DNA of 64,000 nucleotides from Diospyros lotus (GCF_014633365.1 NC_068341.1:19388339-19452338); one strand, 5' to 3'. Counted from the stretch's first letter, positions 1-13,644 are shown. Numbers and translations are program-made. Notes: a model not told the origin generated them from the sequence alone.

Positions 1-3000
1 AGCATATATCTGATTCCTGATTTTGACGTCTTCCGCTTTGCAATCTTGCATCGTAAAGATGATCCAGGAAGCTTGTCTCTGCATAGAGAACATGACCTTT
101 GCACTCTGGATGGATATTTATGTTTCTTCTTTTTGGGAAGCCCAACCAATGCATTTCATAACTAAATGCACAATGATTTGCAGATAGATTGAGTAGCCGT
201 TGATTCTCTCTCCAACCATACATGCAGTGCCAGCCTCCGGCAACAGTCCTTTCACTATATGCGGTGATGAACTAAAGCTCAGCCGCTGCATATTATCCAT
301 TGCCAAACGCACGCAAGCATATACTTAATATCTGAGGAATTTCCGGCCGCCCACTTTTGCATTTTCTTTCACAATTATGTATTCATTACTATTGGGAGTG
401 AACGAACATCCATCACAATATTAATCTTGCCTCTAATCATTTGTCCATTCATATTCCTTTGACATGTTGGGCATGTTAGGTTATGAGTTTTATGTTTTTG
501 TTGTTTTCTGAATCAGAAGTTATCAAATTGACTTTCCTTTTTCGTATCGTATGGTTAAGTATTCTTACCAATTTATGGGTACTTGTTTCAACAATTTAAC
601 TTTGTTGTATCCAACAATTTTAAACTTATGTTCATGTTACCCAAGCATCAAATTACATGACAATCTCGACATGAGAGAGTTGAAAACTCTATGCATAAAC
701 ACTGGTCTGGGGAACAGTAATTTGAGAAACAATATCATCTAACTAGTTAATATTTTTGAAAATGTTTTCAAAAAGTGATAATATTATATGGGAAAGGAAA
801 AATAAAAAAAAAAAGAGAGAAAATCCTTTGTTGCATAATGCTTGAGTTGAATAATCCTGCTAGCCTAGCTAGGCTTTTCCAAGTCGATGCCTCAAGGATT
901 GGTCTCCTTTTGGCTGGCAAAATCATCAGCGGATTAGATTGCAATACCCAGTGTGAAGAAACTTCCAAGCTAGTCAACAGTAAAAACCCAGAATTAGTTA
1001 TAGATTGCGATACATGTGTGTGAATGAGAAGAAGCATCCAAGCTAGCCAACAGTAAAATCCATGACTTATGGACCATAGCTAGCTGAGAAATCGGGTAAT
1101 GCCATATCTAGACCAAAATTCTTGTTCCCTTAGTGCGGGCTTCACGCAGACATTACTTTGCAGTGGAATATGGATAAAAAGGGAATTAAGGGCTGCGATA
1201 TAATTTCATCACTACGAGCTAGCATTCACAGTGACCCATACAAGTTCGCACCACACCCACATATCCAAAACAAATTAATCCACTTCTTCGCCTCTTAGCT
1301 TTTCTGGGTGCTTCTCCTATCCTATCTTGGTTGTTTAGTCAATCAATTTTGAAGAACAAAGAAAAGATAGAAATCCACTTTTTTTAACACTGATATATAC
1401 TTAGTATTTGGCGGGGGAAAAAAACACTAGACCCTTAGTGGAATTAAGTGTGGAAAATCCTCCAAAATCTCCTAATTGAGTTACAATTTGTGTTTTTTTT
1501 TTCTAAACAAATTAGTCACAGTTTTATCTAGTAATTTTTTATGAAAAATGCTATTTGGACATAGACTTTTGACATTTTATGTAACATTCGATAATAATAA
1601 TAAGAAAATCACTATAACGAATATATAATCACCAATAATTTTCTGACCATTTGATGTAGGGATATTAAGGGAGTGTCGATCTTGATAAAGTTGATAATCC
1701 CACTGAAACAAAAGTGTTGACCTTATCGAAGCTAATAACCACGATAACAAATATTAGGAGTAGAACTAGGAACCAAGAATATATACACTATAAAAACATG
1801 CATGAATATCCATATATATCCTTGAAGGAGTGAATAGTCACTAGCTCGATGGAATCCAGATGGTGATTAGTGTTTAACAAAGCACCAATCCAATCCATGA
1901 TGAAGGAGTCCTAGCAGAACAGTGTCGTTTAGAAGAGACAAGAAAGCAAGCACAAATGCATCGGGATAGAGACCCAAAACTACTGATCATCATCCCATCT
2001 AGTTGGGCATCCTTGTCTTGAGAAATTAATAAGCATGTGTTGTTGGTGCAGAATTGTTGTGAGTTGATACTAGCTGTGTACAGCCACCCTAACACTCCCA
2101 CAATTGTCCATTGAAATAATAATTGACTCCCACTATACATAACACAGTGTTTGGACATCACTGTAAACTGTGACCCCTATAAACCATTAACTAAAGTTCT
2201 CATCATCTGTAGTCATCCGAGCCCCCATAGGGCTAAGATGATAGCTTATTTAATGGTTGAAAACAAACCCTGACTATTCCTATCCAAAATTGGAAAAGAA
2301 TCTTATCCACGCGGCTCTAAGAAGACTAGTTATGAATTAATTAAAGTTGCATGGGGGTTCCGAATGCATAAAGGAGTCATGGGGTCATGATGATGTTGTA
2401 TTAAATATCAACACCCTTTAAAACTATGAGCTCGCCTAGTATAGTAGATCATTGAAAATAACTGGAAAAAAAAAAAAAAAGAATACTATAAAAAGACAAT
2501 AAGATGGCTTTAGCACTTGCCAAAAGCTGAGTCCGAGTGGGAATCCGCTACATTCAACACTTTTTTGTCATAGTACTATTCCATTATGAATGTTGTCCAT
2601 ATGGCCATTCAATAATTTAATTAATTTCTTATTCATATTGAATGGACCATATTCATCCCATTAATATATTAATTAATAGAATAGATGATCTCATCAAAAT
2701 TTAAAATTTCATACATAATTAATGTGGAAGGTCTCCAATTATTCAATGCATGATATGCTCGTATGTAATGGTTATTTTATTGTGGTTCATTAATTTGTTG
2801 CTTGTGCAGCTCTGTTTAGCCCTTTCTAAGTGCCCATTAGGAAAGCTTTTCGGGTTTCCTATACCCTTTGAACCTCAACCCTTCAAGGTCATTTCCTTAC
2901 TGTCAGCCAAGCATGTAGCCCTTCGTGATCATTCTTGTCGATTTATGTGATTTAAAATTGAATTAAATAATTTTTTATTTATATTTTGATATACAATCTG

Positions 3001-3040
3001 ATTGCATGTTGTTATATGAAATTGAGCTTCATTTATATTC
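1..3040. other. Non-genic AT-rich DNA
   Basis: I see no supportable gene here. All open frames are under 100 codons, match no family I recognise, and overlap on both strands. The stretch contains short A/T runs and scattered palindromic AT tracts only. Confidence 0.6.
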
Positions 3041-3044
3041 AATT

Positions 3045-3735
3045 GATTTGAATTTAAATGTTATATATATTCTATTGATTGTTTAACGCGTGGACCAAAG
3101 TTTATGTGGCCTGAGATGAGTTATGAACCAAGCCCAAAGCTGTGTGTTCCATCCGTTTTGTTTGCTGGCCCAGCCTATTCCAGACTCCAAGACGTTACTA
3201 TAAAAGGGCTCGGCTTATGCCCTAATCTCTAGAATGTTCTCTTTTTCTCTCATTTTTTGAAACCCTAATCAGCGTTGAAGTGAGACACTTTCTCGTGAAT
3301 CCTTCTCTTGATCAATCGGTTGTTTGTTTATATGATAAGATCGCTTGATAAGTAAAGGTTCTATTTTAATCACCTAAGGTGTGAGAGATTGGTAGACTGA
3401 TAGAACAGATTCTTGACCTTGATCGCGAAATCAGTTTGAACAGAACTACACTTGTTATTGTTCTGTATTCTGTTTTCAATTCTTTATTTTGCAATATTGT
3501 TTTACTTCTATTGAGATTTTGTAATCTGATTGTAATATTGAGAAATTAGTGGATTGATTAGAGGCAGAGACTCAGCCTTGAGTAAGATCTATTTTTTGAT
3601 CCGAACACATATCTCATTGTGTTCCTATTTTACATGTGTGAGTTGTGGTTGTTATCTTTAGATTCTATTTTCGTTTATTGCGCTTGATCTGTTGTTTGGC
3701 CGAAAAATAGGTTGGATTATAAAACCTACAATTCT
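3045..3735 (+). repeat. LTR-like block, probable solo LTR
   Basis: The block has the layout of a plant LTR. It contains a TATA-type promoter (ACTATAAAAGGG near 3198), a downstream CT-rich leader with AAACCCTAATC, then a T-rich region, and it ends near AAAACCTACA. No matching second copy lies in the window and I could not fix a target-site duplication, so the ends are approximate and the call is an inference from composition. Confidence 0.35.
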
Positions 3736-3906
3736 CAGGGTCTTACTTAGGACTTTTAAGCTATATCTAAGCAACTCCTTCTATGGTAGGATTTTTATAA
3801 ATGCTCATTTCACTGAGACCCTAGTTCACTTGCCTTTGAAACTACTTTCATCTCTTTTATCTATAACTCGATTCCTCTATCTTTTAGTGTTTTTCCATTG
3901 ACTAGT

Positions 3907-4759
3907 CACTACAACAATTTTGAGATTAAAAGGCATATAAAAACGCCCCAATATGTAGTTTATTGGGGCATTTTAGATATTAATTAGGGCACCAATAAAA
4001 GTATTACGTGTAATTATACTTCAAAAGCTTATTGAGACACTTATAAATATTGTGCAAATCCATCAAGATATCCTTCTTAGTTTTACATGTGATATTTAAA
4101 AATGTCTCGAAAATAACTATAAATTTGAACATTTAAAAATGCCTCAAAACAAATGTAATTCTAACTGCCTTGAGGCCACAAGGCCTTCATTTCCACATCA
4201 TCTCTCTTTCTCTACAACACATGATACTCTCTCCCTCGCTTGATTCTTCTTGCAAGGCCTTCTTTTCGCCCGCGTGCTACTCGCTTGCCCCATGGTTTGA
4301 ACCCTGGACCTCTCATTTCTCGTGCGCACAAGTGACCACTTGATCTACAAGCATCCTCGTAATACATGGACCCATATTAATTTTATAGTAAATTGACTCT
4401 ATTAGGGCACTTTATCATAGTATCTCATTAGAATTATTTTATTAGAATATTTCAAAAATTTTGTCCTATTAGATTTTTCTATTAAGTCACTTCACCAAAG
4501 TGTCTTAGTAAAATTATTTTATTGGGGCATTTAAAAAATTTTGCTCTATTAAATTTTTCTATTATGACACTTCATCAAAGTGTCTCATTAGAATTATTTT
4601 AATAGGGCACTTCAAAAATTCAGCTCTATTAGATTTTTCTATTAGGGTATTGTATCATTATGTCTCATTAGAATTATTTTATTGGAACATTTCTTTAAAT
4701 TATGTTTTAAAATAATATTTTATAAAAAATGCCTCAATAAGTGTTTTTTCGTTGCAGTG
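3907..4759. mobile_element. Non-autonomous CACTA (En/Spm-type) DNA transposon
   Basis: The left end reads CACTACAACAATTTT. The reverse complement of the right end reads CACTGCAACGAAAAAA, the hallmark terminus of CACTA elements. A 3-bp duplication AGT flanks both sides (3904-3906 and 4760-4762), the size expected for this superfamily. Both subterminal regions carry related AGGCAT/GGGGCATTT motifs. No transposase frame is present, so the 853-bp element must have been moved by enzymes encoded elsewhere. The middle third (about 4190-4375) is less AT-rich and differs in origin from the arms. Confidence 0.85.
4398..4693. repeat. 80-bp tandem array inside the CACTA element
   Basis: The motif AATTATTTTA recurs at 4432, 4512, 4592 and 4672, exactly 80 bases apart. 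The intervening sequence is also conserved (TATTAGGGCACTT, CTCTATTAGATTTTTC). About 3.7 units are present. Subterminal repeats of this kind are typical transposase-binding arrays in CACTA elements; the binding role is inferred. Confidence 0.85.
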
Positions 4760-5225
4760 AGTGTATGCATAGAGTCTAGGGTCTATCCCACCACTTCTCA
4801 TTGTTTTTGTTCGCCTCTGGCCTTACCTTCAATATTAGGGGGGGAAAAAGTTAGATATTCTGGGTAAAATTATACAAACAATTAATAGGACAAAAATAAA
4901 TAACATAATTAGAATCACATATACAAAAACCAATACAATATTGATTTTTTTCTGTCAAGATTTATAAAGAATAAATATTACAAAATAAAATCCACAAATC
5001 AATTAGGTTTACAAGAAATAACAAAAAAAAAAAGAGCATATAATCGTATTGTTGCAGGTAAATACATTATTTTGTAAAAATATATTATGAAATATTTTCC
5101 CTCCATTTAGTTGAAAAACCAAAATCAAAGCATTTTTTTTTGCAAAATTCATAAATGAAATTATATATATTTATAGAAGCCTAAATTGGAACAAACCAAA
5201 CCAAATCAAATGAAATGGTTTAGTC

Positions 5226-5540
5226 TAGAGTTAGCAAATGAGTCAGTCCTCCCAACGCAGCCCAACCTTATTTGGTATTGTAGCAAACGGGTCGTGTTGG
5301 GCCAATACTTTGTGGCCAGCACCTCGGCCCATTTGGTGACCAAAATGGGGGTGGCCCACCAAAATGACCCGATTTGTCTTGACCCGTTTATTAAGGGTCA
5401 TAGGGCTATGCTGGGTCTCATTTCCCATTGCTTGGCCTGGCCTGACTCCCTCGCAGGCCAAATTTGACCCAACCCATGAAATGGGTAGGCTAAGCGAGAC
5501 GTGGGTCGGGCCGGCCCAACCCACCCATTTGCCAATTCTA
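5226..5540. mobile_element. hAT-type MITE
   Basis: The ends form inverted repeats: TAGAGTTAGCAAATGAGTC on the left against TAGAATTGGCAAATGGGT read from the right. An 8-bp duplication flanks them with one mismatch (GTTTAGTC at 5218-5225, GTTTAGTT at 5541-5548). Eight bases is the hAT signature. The interior is GC-richer than its surroundings and rich in GGGTC/GGCCC motifs. Small open frames within it are not genes. Confidence 0.75.
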
Positions 5541-5548
5541 GTTTAGTT

Positions 5549-7711
5549 TAAGGGTTGAGATTAAATTCTGCAACATCTCTGATTTGGGGAATTTTGTAAA
5601 ATTTATTTAATAGCTTTTATATTATTGCTCCTATTCATTACTAATCACATGATGGTTAATTTCTCAAACTCATATGAACTATTCAATTAATTTTATGTTA
5701 TACTTTCGGGTAAATAACGAAAGCATAATGTACAATAAACCAGTTCCCTCAAATAATAATACTGAGCAACAATGTGTTGATCATTTTCAAATATAAAAGG
5801 CCAGAAGTTATGGGCCGGATATTAAGATGCAAGCTGGGCCTTTTGAGCCCATTAACCTCAGCCCAGTAAACCAAGTGGACCCTTAGCCCATGCATATCGA
5901 ATATGATTTGCTGTTCACGAGTCTTGGATGACTTTTTAACATTTTGAAAGTTATGCTCTGTTTGTTTAATTTAAAATATTTTTTTTTAAAAAAACACTTT
6001 CATCTTATTTTTTCTATATGACTTGCATTTAGACAATTTAATAAAAATGAAATATTTTATGAGTGTATACATTGAAACAATTATATTTTATTTATTATTT
6101 GAGAAAATATTTATGATCAAACATATTGTATCTTAATTTTACATAATATATATATATATATATATATTTTGTATAACTGTAATTTATGATCAAAATAGTG
6201 GGACTATATTGTTTTAGTTTGGGGGTCAAATCACTAAAGATGATTTATATTATGTTATTGACGTGATATTATAAATTATATACATATATATTATCATATA
6301 TATACATAAATCCTTGATGGTAAGTGAAAATAAACTCTATTATTATTTTTAATTTTAAAAAAACCACTCACTTTTATGTACTCAAAGTCCACATACATAA
6401 TATGGCATATTTAAATTAATTACGATACTACATAATAATTAATATAACACCACAGACACAGTTTCAATAAATATATGATCGATCGATATTATTGATATCG
6501 ATCCATTGAAAGGGTTAATATAATAAGAGGGTGTATGTTAATCAAGATAAGAGGTAGAAAAGATCATATATGAGATGTATTTAAGATGTTTGACATTTCT
6601 AATGTATTTGTTAAACTTATCTAATCATTTCCAAAAAAACTATCACGTGACCTTTTATCTCTCACTTTCAAGATAAGTTTATCTGATTTCCTCCCTCAGA
6701 TAAATTTACTTGACTCTTTCAAGATAAGTCTCAATTACCTATATGCCCCTCGTAGAATAGTTAATATCATTTAATGTATTTTAAAGATTTAAATTTATTA
6801 AAATAACTTATTTATTTAAGTCTTATAATTAATATTATTTAATATATTTTTAAATTGTTATATATTTTAATAATTTTTAAAATTTAAATGACATTATTCC
6901 TTTCATTGATTTTTAAAATTTAAATTTTTCTCTCTCTCTATATATATATTTTATTAACTAATACAATTCCTTTCACCAATTTTTAAATTATTTTATTTAA
7001 TTTTATATTTTATTATCTATTATGAAAATATGTTTTGGTCATTTTTAATTATCTAGGTGGAATTATTGTAATTCCAATAATAATTATTTTTTACTTTTCA
7101 ACTCTTTTTAAATATATTTTTGAACTTGAATTTAGAAAATAAAATATTATTTTTTATTTTTTATTTTTTTAACAATTCATATTAATCATAAAATACTATT
7201 TTAATCATAAATTTGTTGTTAATGTTAAACAATTTTGAATGAATTTGATAATAAGGATATTTTAGTAAAAAAAGCTCTTATCTTATTGCTTATTATATAC
7301 ATTAATAAATACATGAAAAGAAAAAATAAAAAAATTAAAAAATAATTAATAAAAATTTTAAAATAGTTTTCAACCTTATTTTAATTATTCATCTAAAAAG
7401 TATTCTAACTTTTTATCTAGTTGTTTTTAAGAAACGTTCTTTTTAAGTGGGAAGACAAGAAGACGCAGCAAAATTGCCAGCGAGAGCGAGGTAAGGCTGC
7501 CTTTGCCTTTATCATGAGTCTAGGTAGGGAAAATGGTGATAAGCTCAAACACCAAAGAGGGAAGAAGATAGATAAGACTCCTCCTTGTATGTATATATGA
7601 TTCCTTTTGTCGATATTTTTAATAATATATATATATATATATTTGTGTAATTGTACATTTTATACTTGAAATATAATATATTAAAGTACAGATGGATGTT
7701 AATTATAAGAA

Positions 7712-7750
<39 letters not shown>

Positions 7751-8583
7751 ATTAAGTGAGTTGAGTGAGTATTAGCTCGCTCGATCCATCCGTTGATCCT
7801 GACCACTCATTTAGTGGGCCCCTTGAGATGAATGGACAGCGTTTCAAGCCCGCCCTCCCAACAAAGTGGACAAAATCATATGGCATGCACAAGTCAATGT
7901 AGCTATCTAGCTAGATGGACCATATATGCATCCATCAATTAATATTGCACCATCGCGTGAATGAATATAACAAAACAAATTGTTAAAACAGTATTTTTAG
8001 TGAACTAATTAATTAATTCTTCATTTGAATTTGACAGATCGAAGTAGGGATAGGGATAGGGATAGGGACAGGAAGAGGGGGTGGTATTTGTATATTATTT
8101 TTATTTTATTTTATTTTTTTTAGAGGAAAAAAGGATAATATATATATATTATTTTTATAGTTATAAGTGAATAAAATAAAATCTCATATATATATATATA
8201 ATTAACTGTAGGCGGGCAGTAAATCTTTAAGTAGATTAAGTTTTAGGCAATGAATTAATTAATGTTGGTAAACAAGAAAAAGAAAAAGAAGAAGAAGGAA
8301 TTAATTGGGGTTGGGCTGTTGAAAGAAATTAAATTTTTTAAAAAAATATAAAAAAAAAAGTCAAAGCATGCAAGTAAGTGCATGGTGGGCTGGGGAGAAT
8401 TGATGAGAAAGAGGTGAATGTGATGTGGTGGGACCCACCCACCCCCTTGAGGAGAAGAAGAAGAAGAATTATTCATGTGAAGTTGGCATGCATGTTGTTG
8501 TCGTTGTTGTTGCTAATATTGTTGTTGGTGTGTAAACCCATTTTCATATCTAAACTATAACTAACCTCTCCAACCCAATTAAA

Positions 8584-8620
<37 letters not shown>

Positions 8621-9740
8621 ATATATCATCATCGCCTTCTCAATTTATAATTAAAATCTTTCTTTCCTGTAATCTTATATATATATTATTTTAAGAGTTA
8701 TATTTAATTAATTATTTAATAATCCAAGTGTTATATTTTTATAGATTTTTTTTTACACAAAAATAATTTTGAGAGTTATATATTAATCTTCTTCATATAT
8801 ATATATATATATATATAAGCTTCTACGTACGTTATTCTAGTTATTAATTAAAAGAAAAGGTGTCTTGATGCATATATATATATATAATATATATGGATTA
8901 TTTATTATTTGCAAATTGATATATATATAGCACAGATCGATACCATGTAATTAATTAAGGTGGTAGCTAGCTTTAGGGACTGGTGACTCGTCTCCCACCC
9001 AGAATATTCCATCGACATCTTAATTAAGCATAAATTAATTAATTAATTTCATGTTTAATAATTATTAACATTTTTTAGTTTAATGATACACGATCGAGTA
9101 ATTGATGTCCTTACTACGTACTCTCTTATATATTGTAATTAATGATTCAGGAGCTTAGCTTAATTATGAGAAAATTAAATTAACAATCTTCTATGGTGTT
9201 TTCTTTCTTTTCTTTTCTTTTCTTTTTTTTTGTAATTAAAAGACATGTTAATGGAGCATGCAATATAAACTCATAAATAATCACATTATTTTTTTTTAAA
9301 AAAAATTGTATAATAATTTTGTTTCAACTCTCTTATAACTGTAGGATAAAATTTAACATGACGCTATTTAAATGGATACGTTATATGAAAAATTACAATT
9401 TTAACTTTAGTACACAAATATAAAATTAAAATTAAAGCATGATGAACATGTATATATATCACTATTATAAAATTACTAAATGAGGCTAGTTTTAACCAAA
9501 AAGAAAAAAGAAAAGAAATAAAAACATCTAAATAAAGCACCAAAATTAAAATTAACAGTTTCTTTCTTTTTTGTTTAATTTTTTATTATGCTAGAATAGC
9601 CATTAAAATAAAAAAAAAAAAAAGTAGAAACACACTCCCCTTGAGCCAAAACAAAAGGCTCGAGACAAAATGGTGTAGAAATAAAATAAGAGTAAACATA
9701 ATCGTTTCTTAAAAGTTTATTTTAAGTGTGTATAAATTGT
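5549..9740. other. Non-genic AT-rich DNA with many microsatellites
   Basis: No supportable gene. The stretch holds TA runs (near 6149, 7628, 8190, 8798), an ATT run at 7711-7747, a CT run at 8589-8620 and a TTTTC-rich tract near 9205. A G-rich tract with four spaced G3 runs lies at 8046-8068. The flanking sequence is near-homopolymer A/T. Confidence 0.6.
8589..8620. repeat. (CT)n microsatellite
   Basis: An uninterrupted CT dinucleotide run of about 16 units, just after a short C run. Pure enough to be a polymorphic marker locus. Confidence 0.95.
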
Positions 9741-10880
9741 GATTTACCAAAGGACAAATCAGGAAGAAAGGGCAGCCTCTCCAAAATTATTCGGGCCAAC
9801 TTTGGACTCCTGGGCCATGTAAAAAAAAAAAAAAACAAGAGCAAACGTAACATTATAGAAGGGGCACGGGCACCGGGAAGCCACTAAAGGCAAGGATTTC
9901 TAAAGAGCTAGTAGGCTACGAACTTGGGTTAAACCTAGGGCAAGCACACGCGGCACCAACTAAACGCCAACCAGGAGGCTAGCTGAATTATCTTCGAGAG
10001 AATCCTGTAAAACGGTTAAAGATTAGATGACCCAAAACGAAAAATAGGGGATGCACCCAGTAAATCTACCCCCAAGAGTAATAAAGCCCATAACTAGAGG
10101 AATCAACGCAAACCTATTTGGCTAGCCAGAACAAAATCATCAAGGAAGCAATCCCAAAATACTGAACAGCTGTTTCCAATGCCCAAAAACCTAGACAGAC
10201 ACTACTTGAAAGGGTTTCATCAGACTTTTCCCAGACTCCCATTGGGTAGAGCAGCTAAGAGAACCTCATCGCACCCGCTGAAAATATGGGCTCCTCGAGT
10301 GTCAGCTTCGGTTGAATGAGAGGAAAAATGGCCGAGGGCCATGCTTTGAATACTGAGCAAACCAGCATCTCCTGTTGAAGAAGGGAAAGCCCATTACAAT
10401 CACTAAAAATCTAAGCTCGTTGGGGGTCGGCTCTGATTGAAGAAGTTGGAGTACGTAGAAAAGGGGTGGAATAGGTTAATGCTTGAGACAAGGCAGTCAG
10501 GGAGGGAGCGAGGGAGGAAGATATGAGATGGGGAGAGCGGGGATTCAATGAGGAGACAGATAGCTAGGACAGATATATAAGAAAGGGTTTTAGGAGCCTG
10601 AAAATGGGGGATTACGGATTCAAATGATTGATTGGCATGGGTGTGTAGGGAGGGAGATTGAGGGAGGGAAACAAGCGCGGGGGGGGAGAGAGATTCAGGC
10701 CAGGTAAGCCAAAACTTTGTGCATGTTGTTGCAAAGAGAGGAGTCGGCAAGGAGGTGAAAAGCCATGGAGGCCGCAGGAATGGGGGATCTACATCTACTC
10801 CAGGGAACCTAGGATTTGGACAGGCGAGGGGCGGGGTGGGACTAGTAGCAGTTACTTTTTTACTTGTTTTTAGCTCTTTT
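9740..10880. other. Unassigned GC-richer block
   Basis: Base composition changes sharply from the AT-rich flanks to a mixed, purine-rich sequence with many GGGAGG and CCGGG-like words. No conserved domain is visible. The one longer open frame (10403-10888, minus) is proline/serine-rich, low complexity, and looks accidental. The abrupt composition suggests an old inserted element, but no terminal repeats or target duplication could be found. Confidence 0.4.
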
Positions 10881-11466
10881 ATCAACAATTATTGATTAGA
10901 AATTTTGTGTGCTATATATATATATATATATTGTGCATTAAACCTAGCACACTACATTACATTGTACACACTGTGAAACAAACTCAATATATATACGACT
11001 ACCATTTCCCTTATTAATTTGTATGCCACCTTCCTTTATTTAATTAAAAAGTCCTGAAACAATAATCCTATTTTAAGAATTACCAAAAAAGAAACAATTC
11101 TATCTTCATAAAAAAGAACACTGACAACCATTTTTAAAAATTTACACCCCACAACAGAAAGATAAAAAATAAAAATAAAAATTACAACATTGTCTCTTTA
11201 TTAATTCATTCTTTGATCCCCACTCTCCTCTTCAATTTATTCACTTTGCAAAACAATAATTAAATCATACAAATAAGCATAAAATTATCACTATAGCCTT
11301 ACAAACCCCATCTCTTTCCCTTGTATATGTCAAATTAATTCCCTCCGCCCCCCTCCACCTCCCGCCGCCTGGAATGCCCCCGGCCGGCCGGCCCACGGCC
11401 TCCACTAGCCAGACCCACATCCAAAAGGCCACTCTTTTGCCACATTTTGGATTCTTTGCTTCCACC

Positions 11467-13644
11467 TCACTCCACTGTGCCCACTGAAGCTGCCGGCTTG
11501 TTTGCTACTATCTCGAACCCACCTGCTTCATCTTCTTCCTCTTCATCATCTTCTTCTTCGTCTAGTTCGTCGTGATGATTATTCTGATCCATTAATGCCG
11601 GCTGCTGCTGGTCTTGAGCAAGCGGCCATTGCTGCTCAGGCTGAACCATGATCGGCACCATGCTGGGATTCAAGGAATTGTTCTCGTTCTTGGCCTTCTC
11701 TCTGTATAAAGCGTCGAGCTGGTGAAAGTAGGGGCATGTCTTCGAATCTTCCGGCCTCTTCTTGTTGCTCTCCTTCACCTTCTTGAAGTACTTGTTAATG
11801 TTCTCCCACTTCTCCTTGCACCTCTTCGAGCTCCGGTTGTAGCCCAGTTTCTTCATTCCGGACGATATCTCCTCCCACAGCGGCCCTTTCGGTCCGTTTT
11901 CTTGGTACTTGAGATCCAGATTTTTCCGAAGCCCAATCAAGGCTTGAACTTCCGCTTTTGGCCATCTAGATGGGCTCGCAGCCATCAAATTCTCAACTCC
12001 ATTATCCCTTTTTTCCGGTTGCTGTTGCGGTTGCGGCGGCGGCGGCGGAGGAGTTGGTGCTGTGTGTAGTACAGGCTGTTGTGGTGGCGGTGGGGCTGGT
12101 GGAGGCGGTGGATTGTCCGGCAGCGGTTGGGTTTGGGGGATTACGTTTACGTTTGGGATATTTTGTTGCTGAGATACCTTCTGCAAGAACGCGATCACGG
12201 CGGCGTCTTTGGCGGCGGCCATGGATCTTTCTTGGACTAGAAGATCGTGCTCGCGATTCATCCTCGCCATTTCTTGGATTCTCCAAGCTTCTTCCCGGGC
12301 CACGCGATCGCGTTCCCGCTTCTCCAAGGCATCGAGAAGCTTCTTCTGCATCTGCTCCTGCTTCTCGATCACCTCGTTCATCAGCCTCTGGAAAAAGTCC
12401 GTCCATTTCCTCTTCCGATGTTGCCGCCTCTCCGGCTCCTCGTCGGACGACGTCGAGGAATCGCTGGACGCCGAAGCCGGACCCGCCGATTTGTTCTGGT
12501 AAGAATTCAACGGAATCGCAGCGTTGAAAGAGAGATTTGTAGGGTTTGCTTGCACTTCAGCAGGTTGTGGAAATTGATTCATAGGATTTAAAGTATTTGT
12601 AGCCGATGAAACAGTGGTTGCAGCTGCGACAACTGGAGGGTTAGTCGGCGCCGCCGGTTGCGGCGGCGGAGCTGTTTGATGGGATTGAGGCCGAGATGGA
12701 GCTGGAAGAATTGAGAGTGGGGCTGGATGATTATCCAGGGCCTCTAATTGATCGAAGAATCGATAAGTTTTACCGTCTTGCTTGGAAGCTCGGCCTTCTC
12801 TGGTTCGCTTGTGGTACTTGTAAACATTCTCGAATTTCTCTTTGCATTTCTTGGCGCTTCGATGATATCCAAGCTCCGATAGTTTCCTGAAAACAACAGT
12901 TCAAGTAATTCATTTCCGTTTTTATCCTGTTTTGAATCCATCGATACAACAAAATCTAGTAGCTTTTCTACATAAATTAAGCTCCATGATTGAAACAGTA
13001 ATTCAAAACAAAAAGGAAATAGTAGTTGCTGAAAAACCCCAGAAAAGATATGCCTTTCCAGGGATCAAAGCTATCTGTTTTTTTTTTTTTTTTTTCTTCC
13101 CCTCTTTTCTTCTTATGGGGAAGCAATCATATATAGACCCAGAAAAGCTGAGCTGAATTGGAGACAAATCGGAAGAATTAATTCTTGCTTTCTAAAGCTA
13201 GAATTGGCGAGAAAATGAAGATGCTGGCTCAAGCACCCACTACTGGGAACTCCTGTTTCCTGCAGATCTCGACCTGAATGAAGAAAGTAACCGAAGACTA
13301 AATAAAAAAACAAACAAATTAAGATGCGGGTTTTGGAATCATCATCACCTTGAGACCTCTTCCCACAATGGGCCTTTGAGGCTGGAGTCACGAAACGCCA
13401 AGTCCATCTCCGATCTTATCTTCAACAGAGCCAGCGTTTCCTGGCGAGGCCACCTGTTTCCGCCTGAATTCCGGTCACCTTCTTCGAATCTCAACTTCTC
13501 CTCCTCACTCAGCCCCCCGGAGCTCGAACCCACTTCAGCTGCGGCTGCGGCTGCGGCTGCGCCGTTGCCGAAGCTCTGCTGGTGGGCATCATCCGCAGCG
13601 CCATCGCCAGTGGAGGCTCCCAAAACGGCCGAAACGCCCAGCAT
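11467..13644 (-). CDS. GT-2-type trihelix transcription factor (GTL1/DF1 clade), two exons
   Basis: Coding exons are 13644..13349 and 12886..11467, giving 571 residues. The 462-bp intron starts GTGATG and ends TTTTCAG, splitting an Arg codon in the first DNA-binding domain, a position shared by GT-2 genes. The protein has two trihelix (Myb/SANT-like) domains. The first has W65, W94 and F117 (start NRWPRQETLALLKIRSEMD). The second begins at W407 (RWPKAEVQALIGLR). Between them lie an acidic/serine patch, a long charged helix (about 260-337) and a Pro/Gln-rich stretch; the C-terminus is strongly acidic. This two-domain plan defines GT-2 factors, nuclear proteins that bind GT elements; family members control cell size, ploidy, trichome or root-hair growth and water use. 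The start is placed at the MLGVS Met, the usual family N-terminus. The frame stays open upstream but has no ATG, and a CAG acceptor-like site just beyond suggests a 5'-UTR intron. The fine role is inferred from family only. Confidence 0.93.

Noticed and set aside
2750..2950. Hydrophobic 66-codon open frame
   Set aside because: Too short, unsupported by splice or homology evidence, and in AT-rich repeat-like DNA.
4290..4320. tRNA-like GGTTTGAACCCTGGACCTC segment in the CACTA element
   Set aside because: Resembles a T-arm by chance; no cloverleaf could be built around it.
5186..5546. Three overlapping open frames on both strands
   Set aside because: They lie inside the hAT-type MITE, are short, and encode nothing recognisable.
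10403..10888. 161-codon minus-strand open frame
   Set aside because: Pro/Ser/Leu-rich low-complexity sequence with no recognisable domain, in a purine-rich strand where such frames arise easily.
11722..12591. Plus-strand open frames across the GT-2 gene
   Set aside because: They are antisense shadows of the GC-rich coding exon; the minus strand encodes a clear trihelix protein.
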